Shown here one piece after another: positions 58,751 to 64,000 of a stretch of DNA of 64,000 nt. Both the position numbers and the translations under genes were made by a program. Within the stretch, counting starts at the first letter, position 1. Every line of letters starts with the position of its first letter. The stretch lies in assembly GCA_025463785.1 (NCBI GenBank), contig JAODBD010000009.1, positions 310,001-374,000 of the forward strand, read 5' to 3'. This DNA comes from Glaciihabitans sp. GTDB lineage: Bacteria; Actinomycetota; Actinomycetes; Actinomycetales; Microbacteriaceae. The notes under the pieces are model-generated. The model saw only the letters and a program-made list of their open reading frames with translations, was not told the origin of the DNA and searched no databases.

Positions 58751-60343
58751 CTACGGGCGACCGGCTTTCGTGCGCAGATCCAGGCGGCGCATTACCCGAT
58801 CCACTACATCGGGTGCGATACCGGGTTCACGGCGAGCGGCCAGCGCCTCGGTGCGACCGGCTTCCAGCACCTCATCGCTGATGGCGCGTATCTGCTTGGT
58901 GAAGGCGACGGTGCGGTCGGTGGCGATACGTGAATTACTGTCCGCCGCTTCGGGATCGGCCTGTGCCAGGCGGCGTTCGAAGCCGTCCCGCAGTCGCTCG
59001 TAGATCTCCTCGGGCAGTCGCTCGGTGGTCGAAATCTCTTTGAGCCGAGCGAGTTCCGCCTGTAGGACCCGGGTCCACAACTGCCGTTCCATCTCACGTT
59101 CGCGCCCGGTGTCCGAGTGCACACCCGTCGCGCGCACCACCGCCGGGAGCGTCGTGCCCTGCAACAGCAGCGTGAAAAGCACGACGGCGAAAGCGGTGAA
59201 CAGGATTTCGGAGCGGCCGGGGAACGGTGCACCGGTATCGGTGGTGAACGGGACGGCCAGCGCCAGCGCCACCGTGGCCACCCCGCGCATGCCCGCCCAC
59301 CACGTCACAATGGTTTCCCGCCAGGTGTAGGGCTCGTCGGCATCGTGTGTGCGCCAACGGTTCCGGAACAGCGCGGTGGTGCACAGCAGCCAGATCAGCC
59401 GCAGTCCGACCACCACGCCGATCACCGCCGCCGCACCGCCGATGAAGCGCGGCCAATCCGGGCCCGCATCCCGCAGCACCGTACTGAGTTCCAGGCCGAT
59501 GAGCCCGAAAGCGAAACCGGTGACCAGCATTTCGGTGATCTCCCAGAAGGAGTCGCCGACCAGCCGGTAGTCGCTGTCGCTGAAATCTGTTGCCGCATCG
59601 GTGAGATACAGCGAACACACCAGCACGGCCAGCACCGCCGAACCGCCGCGTGCTTCCGCGAGAGCGTAGGCCGCGAACGGCAGCAGCAGACCGAGCGCCA
59701 CCTGCCAGGGCGCCTCCCCGAGCCGCCGCATGAGTTTGCTGCCCAGCCAGCCGAGTAGCAGGCCGACCAGCACACCCACGACAGCGGAGATCACGAAATT
59801 CCCGGCTGCGTGCCAGGCCGAGAATTTTCCGGTGACCACCGCCTGAATTGCCGCCGCATAGATGACGATGGCGGTCACGTCATTGAACAGGCCCTCACCC
59901 TCGAGGACCGCCACCAGGCGGCGGGGCAACCCGAGCTTGCCCGCCAGCGCCGAGACCGCGACCGGATCAGGTGGGGCGACCAGGGCGCCGAGGGCCAGGG
60001 CCGCACCGATCGGGACGGCGGGATACCAGGCCCGGAAGACCAAGGCCACGGCCACCGCGGTCACGCTGACCAGGACCACCGCGCGCAGGCTGATGGCGCC
60101 CCAATTTTCGGAGAAGGTCCGCCAGGAGGTGCGTCGGGCCGCGGCGTACAGCAGCGGCGGCAGCACCAGCGGCAGGATCAGCTCCGGCTCGATTCGGATG
60201 TCCGGTACCTGCGGAATCAGGGCCAGCACCAGGCCGAAGACCGTCATGAGCACTGCGGGCGCCTGGCCCAGTCGTCGGCCGAGCGGCTGCGCGATGATGG
60301 TCGCGAGCAGGACCACGAAAATCAACTCGAATTGGTGGTGCAC
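58751..60343 (-). CDS. Na+/H+ antiporter, CPA1 family
   Basis: 530 residues with about twelve hydrophobic segments in the first ~410. CPA1 features: LILPLVLPPLLYAAARRTSW, GALVAPPDPVAVSALAGKLG and LEGEGLFNDVTAIVIYAAAI with the ion-binding ND pair. The C-terminal ~110 residues are hydrophilic and cytoplasmic, probably regulatory, with an Arg/Glu-rich region (RLKEISTTERLPEEIYERL). It exchanges Na+ (or K+) for H+. It is convergent with the YdcF-like gene with 9 nt between the stops. Confidence 0.93.
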   Translation of the reverse strand: MHHQFELIFVVLLATIIAQPLGRRLGQAPAVLMTVFGLVLALIPQVPDIRIEPELILPLVLPPLLYAAARRTSWRTFSENWGAISLRAVVLVSVTAVAVALVFRAWYPAVPIGAALALGALVAPPDPVAVSALAGKLGLPRRLVAVLEGEGLFNDVTAIVIYAAAIQAVVTGKFSAWHAAGNFVISAVVGVLVGLLLGWLGSKLMRRLGEAPWQVALGLLLPFAAYALAEARGGSAVLAVLVCSLYLTDAATDFSDSDYRLVGDSFWEITEMLVTGFAFGLIGLELSTVLRDAGPDWPRFIGGAAAVIGVVVGLRLIWLLCTTALFRNRWRTHDADEPYTWRETIVTWWAGMRGVATVALALAVPFTTDTGAPFPGRSEILFTAFAVVLFTLLLQGTTLPAVVRATGVHSDTGREREMERQLWTRVLQAELARLKEISTTERLPEEIYERLRDGFERRLAQADPEAADSNSRIATDRTVAFTKQIRAISDEVLEAGRTEALAARREPGIAPDVVDRVMRRLDLRTKAGRP

Positions 60344-60419
60344 GCCCGTCAGTTTGCTGCCGATACGCCGGAAAGTCGACCAACCGGTCCGTGTTCTCAG
60401 CAGTTACGCTGCGAGACTC

Positions 60420-61427
60420 TCAGGAAGGCGAAGGTCCGGGCGGCGGCATTCCGAGACCACCCTGCGGGTAGGCGCCGGGCCGTTCCGGGGCGTACAGCGG
60501 CGGCTGACTCGGGTAGTACGGTTCGGCCTGCTGATACGGGGCCGGATACTGCGCCTGCCCGTAGTTCTGCGGAACCGCGCCGTAACCGCTCGACGCGGGC
60601 CTCGCGGCCTGGGAGTTCGAATTGTCCGCCCGCGCAACCGAACTGGACTGCAGCGACCACGGATCGTGCTGCGCCGGTTCCGGGCGCACCGGCTCCGCGA
60701 TGCGGCTGGCCTCATCCACTTCGGTCAGTCCGACGTGAATGAGCAGCACCAGGGTCACCATGCTGACACTGACCATCAGCGGGGCCAGCAATTGCATCGG
60801 ACTCACGCCCGCAGGCATGCTCGCGTGATCCATCTGATGGGCGCTCATCGACGCCATACCGGTGTAATGCATGCCGCAGACGGCCACGGCCATGATCAAT
60901 GCCGCACCGAACGTCGCGAGAATCCCATTGATATTCAACGTGAACCACAGCGCCACGATCGACGCCACCACCGCGATCACCAACGACAGCGCGACCAGCC
61001 CGGCGTTGTAATCGATCATCGCGTCCGACTTCATGGCATACATGCCCGCGTAGTGCATGGCGCCCACGCCCAGTCCGGTAATGGTGCCACCGACCGCCAA
61101 TTCCCAGCCGCCCCATCGGCTGGTCGCCACGACCGACAGTCCGACCCACACCACCACGATCGCCACCACCGCGCTGAGCAGCGTGATCGGCACGTTGTAG
61201 CGAATGGATGCGCCGTGGATCGAGAACCCCAGCATGGCAACAAAATGCATGACCCAGATGCCGGTGCCGCCGATGGCGACCGCCGCGGCGATCAGCCAGC
61301 CGCGGCGCCCTTCGCCGGAACGCGCACGGGCGGTGCACCGCAGCCCGAGCAGGCAGCCGGTGACGGACATGATGTAAGCCACTACGGGGGTGACCCACCC
61401 ATAGGTGAAGTGGTGAATTTCCAGCAC
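60420..61427 (-). CDS. MHYT-domain integral membrane sensor-like protein with disordered tail
   Basis: 335 residues. Seven hydrophobic segments and three MHYT-type motifs: WVMHFVAM, GAMHYAGM and CGMHYTGM, whose Met/His residues are thought to bind copper or sense gases. Unlike the signalling versions there is no GGDEF, EAL or kinase domain. Instead the last ~90 residues are rich in Pro, Gln, Tyr and Ser (QAQYPAPYQQAEPYYPSQPP). A short version of this type is typical of Nocardia and Mycobacterium. The function is unknown. Confidence 0.9.
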   Translation of the reverse strand: MLEIHHFTYGWVTPVVAYIMSVTGCLLGLRCTARARSGEGRRGWLIAAAVAIGGTGIWVMHFVAMLGFSIHGASIRYNVPITLLSAVVAIVVVWVGLSVVATSRWGGWELAVGGTITGLGVGAMHYAGMYAMKSDAMIDYNAGLVALSLVIAVVASIVALWFTLNINGILATFGAALIMAVAVCGMHYTGMASMSAHQMDHASMPAGVSPMQLLAPLMVSVSMVTLVLLIHVGLTEVDEASRIAEPVRPEPAQHDPWSLQSSSVARADNSNSQAARPASSGYGAVPQNYGQAQYPAPYQQAEPYYPSQPPLYAPERPGAYPQGGLGMPPPGPSPS

Positions 61428-61667
61428 TCGAACTCCATTGCCAGAACAGGGATTTCGCGGATCGCGATTGCGAGCGAAGAGTACCGGTCACCTGCCGGAT
61501 TGGGAAATTGAAACATCGTAGTTTCTCAAAGTTAACTGGCTGAGATTGCAGATGTGGGCAACCGTTTGAATCTCGGTGATCGCGACCGGTTTCTTCGCGC
61601 CGGGCTATGCCTACCGTGAGTCACGGCACATATAGGGATTGACGCATACCGAGCGCAAGGGACCACT
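61428..61667. other. Divergent promoter region, MHYT protein and carbonic anhydrase
   Basis: A 240-bp region between two divergent genes. It includes an AT-richer patch at about 61500-61560 with TTTCTCAAAGTTAACTGG, a likely promoter area. I recognise no operator palindrome or RNA element. Confidence 0.4.
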
Positions 61668-62165
61668 GTGACCGCCACCGAGCAGTACCTGCAGAACAAT
61701 TCGACCTACGCGAGCACCTTCACCGGCCCGCTGCCGCTGCCGCCGTCGCAGGGTGTCGCCGTGGTCGCGTGCATGGATGCGCGGATCAATGTCTACGGGG
61801 TCCTCGGCCTCGGCGACGGTGAAGCGCACGTTATCCGCAATGCCGGCGGCGTCATCACCGCCGACGAGATCCGTTCCCTGGCGATCAGCCAGCGCCTGCT
61901 CGGCACCCGTGAGATCATCCTCATCCACCACACCGACTGCGGCATGCTGACCTTCACCGACGACGACTTCAAAGCCGCCATTCAGCAGGACACCGGCATC
62001 AAACCGGAATGGGCCGCGGAATCTTTCACCGACCTGGAAACCGATGTCCGCCAATCCATCTCGCGCATCGTCGCCAGCCCCTACATCCCGCACAAGGATA
62101 ATATCCGCGGCTTCGTCTTCGACGTGGCCACCGGCAAGCTCAACGAAGTCGTACCCGGCGCCTGA
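61668..62165 (+). CDS. Beta-class carbonic anhydrase-like protein
   Basis: 165 residues from GTG 61668. Zinc ligands expected for beta carbonic anhydrases are Cys35, His88 and Cys91 (CMDARINVYGVLGLGDGEAH and HHTDCG), with the catalytic dyad Asp37-Arg39. It is shorter than the typical 200 residues and belongs to the small actinobacterial subtype (Rv1284-like). It hydrates CO2 to bicarbonate. Confidence 0.93.
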   Translation: MTATEQYLQNNSTYASTFTGPLPLPPSQGVAVVACMDARINVYGVLGLGDGEAHVIRNAGGVITADEIRSLAISQRLLGTREIILIHHTDCGMLTFTDDDFKAAIQQDTGIKPEWAAESFTDLETDVRQSISRIVASPYIPHKDNIRGFVFDVATGKLNEVVPGA

Positions 62166-62172
62166 CTCCCCG

Positions 62173-62469
62173 CTACTCGGCCTGCCAATCCCGGCTGAAC
62201 AACGACAGCTGCGAAGGATCGCTCTCGCCCTCACCGTAGAGGCTCCGCAAGCACCGAACACACGTGACATCCGCCCGAGTCGGCTGCAACGCATTGGGAG
62301 ACCACCCCGCAACCCCGGTGTGGCACAACAGTTCCGGCACTTCCTCGGTCCCCACCCACTGCCCGAGCCCGACCGCATGCACGGTCCGCCCGTTCCGGAC
62401 AATGGCATGCACCCCGGGATCGCCGAACTTCGCCCGTGCGAACGCGGCCAGTGGAGCGATATCGGTCAT
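62173..62469 (-). CDS. Hypothetical actinobacterial protein with Cys pair
   Basis: 98 residues from ATG 62469. I do not recognise the family. It contains LLCHTG and a TCVRCLRSLYGEG segment, possibly a small zinc site of the type C-x-H ... C-x2-C. It is convergent with the carbonic anhydrase gene with 7 nt between the stops. Codon use is like its neighbours, so it is probably a real gene. Confidence 0.6.
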   Translation of the reverse strand: MTDIAPLAAFARAKFGDPGVHAIVRNGRTVHAVGLGQWVGTEEVPELLCHTGVAGWSPNALQPTRADVTCVRCLRSLYGEGESDPSQLSLFSRDWQAE

Positions 62470-62534
62470 CCCCCGGACAATACGGATCGACTACGACACC
62501 GGAGGCTCGCCGCGTCGGAGCGGGACTGCTCATT

Positions 62535-64000
62535 TCATCCGGCGTCGTACGGCTCGGCCGCAGCGGGCTCGGGCATGATGCGGCCGTAGATGTGCAGTAC
62601 CGAATCCGGATCGAGGGTGCCCGCGGGTTCGACCGGCACTCGCTCGACGCGTTCGGGCATCCAGATGCGACCCCGCCCCAGCAGCAACTCCTGGTGGTGG
62701 GGATACATAACGTCGCCACCGAAGTACAGCGCCGGCGTTCCGGCAGGCACGCGCAGATGCAGCACCGCCTGCCCATCGAAATAGGGGTGCTCGGCGCCGA
62801 TGGTGGTGGACATGAAGCCATGGTCGACCTGTGGTGTGCCGACCAGATCCTCGATCGGGGTGGTGAAGATGTGCTCGTGCACGGCCCGGGTGACCTCGAC
62901 CTCGACGGGGACCGGGTCGACGGCCAGGGCGGCGTCCAGCAGCCGGATCTTCCGTGCGGTCACCGCTTTCTGGAATGCACCGGCCGCCTCGGCGGATTCG
63001 CTGCCGCGCAGCGTGCCATTGACGAGTCCGGAGCCGAAGCTGCGGTTGTAGTACTGGACCGCCCGCCGAGTCTCCGGTAGCTGTGCGCGCCGGGAATCGC
63101 GCCAGATCGTCTCGGCTGCTGTGTGATCCAGGTGGGTGGCCGCCGGGTCCGGGGCTCGGAGCTCCTGCGGCGGATATCGGCTCAGCAGGTCGAAACGCCG
63201 CTGCTTCAGCGCGAATTCGAGTTGGTGGGAGATGTCCGGCGGCAGCCGCGCGGCCTGTACCTCCGCGTGGATATCCGGCTCGGTAATGCGGGCGATGCGC
63301 TGCACCGAGCCGCGGATCTCCGCGTCCGTACAGCCCGCGAAGACCTGCGCCGCTTGCGGATTCAGGGCCGTATCGCGCATCGAGCCGATCTCGTCGACCC
63401 GGGCGCCGAACAGTTCGCCCTTCACCTGACCTTGCCCCCGGAACAGCAGTGCGCCGCCCTGATCGATTCGGATGGGAGCGCCATCGTCGGCGCGCAGGAC
63501 CACGTTTCCGTAGGAGCGGCCGACGACATCCCAGTTCGCCAACCAGGCATCTGCTGCGAAATCCGCTCGTAGCGGGGTGATTACGCGCGGGTCGTCCAGA
63601 TGCGCCGCCAGCTGCTGCGCTCCGTCGACGAACGTCGACGCGATACCGAGCCGCCCTGCACCGAGCCGGTCGTCCAGCACGACGACCATATTCTCGGCCA
63701 CCGGCACACCGGCGCGCCGGTACAGCCGATTGGCCAGCGCCTCGACCTTCGCGTGCACCTCGGAATCGGCCGCCTTGACATACATCACCGTGCCGTCCGG
63801 GGTCCGGAACACCCCGCCGGGTGTGGCGTTACGGGCCGCGCCTATCTGCTCCCAATCGGTCATCGCGGTGGTCTCGGGCACCGGCTCACGGTCCCGGAAG
63901 GCGGCCGCGAACAGTCCGTCGGCTCGTCCCTCGGCCTCGCGAAATGCGGTGTGTACCTGATCATCCGGCGCCCAAACGGGGTGTACCGAGTCCGGCACCG
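62535..64000 (-). CDS. HipA/PI-kinase-like domain fused to ADP-ribosyltransferase (5' end outside window)
   Basis: At least 487 residues; the frame is open to the right edge and the upstream part is cut. A kinase-like region comes first: GGVFRTPDGTVMYVKAADSE (P-loop-like and Lys), FAADAWLANWDVVGRSYGNV (DxxxxN-like) and IRIDQGGALLF (DxG-like), as in HipA and PI3/4-kinase-related proteins. The last ~190 residues are an ADPRT exoenzyme-type domain: LVNGTLRG, the Arg motif EVTRAVHEHIF, the STS-like motif HGFMSTT, VPAGTPALYF, and HQELLLGRG, where the usual ExE is His-Gln-Glu with the catalytic Glu kept. It is likely a toxin or effector; cargo and delivery signals would lie upstream. Confidence 0.75.
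   Translation of the reverse strand, partial: VPDSVHPVWAPDDQVHTAFREAEGRADGLFAAAFRDREPVPETTAMTDWEQIGAARNATPGGVFRTPDGTVMYVKAADSEVHAKVEALANRLYRRAGVPVAENMVVVLDDRLGAGRLGIASTFVDGAQQLAAHLDDPRVITPLRADFAADAWLANWDVVGRSYGNVVLRADDGAPIRIDQGGALLFRGQGQVKGELFGARVDEIGSMRDTALNPQAAQVFAGCTDAEIRGSVQRIARITEPDIHAEVQAARLPPDISHQLEFALKQRRFDLLSRYPPQELRAPDPAATHLDHTAAETIWRDSRRAQLPETRRAVQYYNRSFGSGLVNGTLRGSESAEAAGAFQKAVTARKIRLLDAALAVDPVPVEVEVTRAVHEHIFTTPIEDLVGTPQVDHGFMSTTIGAEHPYFDGQAVLHLRVPAGTPALYFGGDVMYPHHQELLLGRGRIWMPERVERVPVEPAGTLDPDSVLHIYGRIMPEPAAAEPYDAG

Overview
The window is GC-rich actinobacterial DNA, most probably from Nocardia or a close relative in the Mycobacteriales. This rests on the high GC and codon bias, many GTG/TTG starts, a mycothiol-type PIG-L amidase, an MHYT protein with a Pro/Gln/Tyr-rich tail and a DUF7455 protein. 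The genus is inferred; no rRNA or tRNA gene was seen.

Region 1 (about 1.9-26.3 kb) is a specialised-metabolite cluster of aromatic (type II) polyketide style. It follows a korAB 2-oxoacid:ferredoxin oxidoreductase pair cut by the left edge. It holds a SARP activator, an ActIII-type ketoreductase, a type II ACP, a FabD-like acyltransferase, a SnoaL-like protein, an SRPBCC-ABM fusion, an O-methyltransferase, a P450 with two ferredoxins, a flavin monooxygenase, two glycosyltransferases, deoxysugar enzymes (3,5-epimerase, Gfo/Idh/MocA reductase, cupin), a hydrolase-fold protein without its nucleophile, an MFS exporter, two TetR regulators and a phytoene-desaturase-like flavoprotein. Two DNA-repair-type genes, an AlkZ/YcaQ-like protein with a QAQ motif and a UvrA/DrrC-like ATPase, suggest that the product attacks or intercalates DNA. 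No ketosynthase/chain-length-factor pair and no NDP-glucose synthase or 4,6-dehydratase is present. Three cluster promoters carry heptamers spaced 11 bp with a -10-like hexamer 8 bp downstream, the geometry expected for the SARP; a fourth site has the heptamers but no convincing -10.

Region 2 (27.0-37.7 kb) is a tightly coupled operon with two luciferase-like flavin monooxygenases, an Fe(II)/2OG-type oxygenase, an O-acetylhomoserine sulfhydrylase, an alpha/beta hydrolase and a complete Opp/Dpp-type ABC importer. It reads as an organosulfur scavenging unit.

Region 3 (37.7-64 kb) is mostly core or conserved genes: PIG-L amidase, YihY membrane protein, two helicases (one paired with a SWIM zinc-finger protein), AraC regulators, a methyltransferase, a HAD hydrolase, an acyl-CoA dehydrogenase, an aldehyde-dehydrogenase-like protein lacking its catalytic Cys, a K+/H+ antiporter with its TrkA-C subunit, a rhomboid-like protein, ethanolamine ammonia-lyase (eutBC, with an in-frame minisatellite in eutC), a YdcF-like protein, a CPA1 Na+/H+ antiporter, an MHYT protein and a beta-carbonic anhydrase. 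At the right edge lies a truncated protein that joins a HipA/PI-kinase-like domain to an ADP-ribosyltransferase domain, a candidate toxin or effector.
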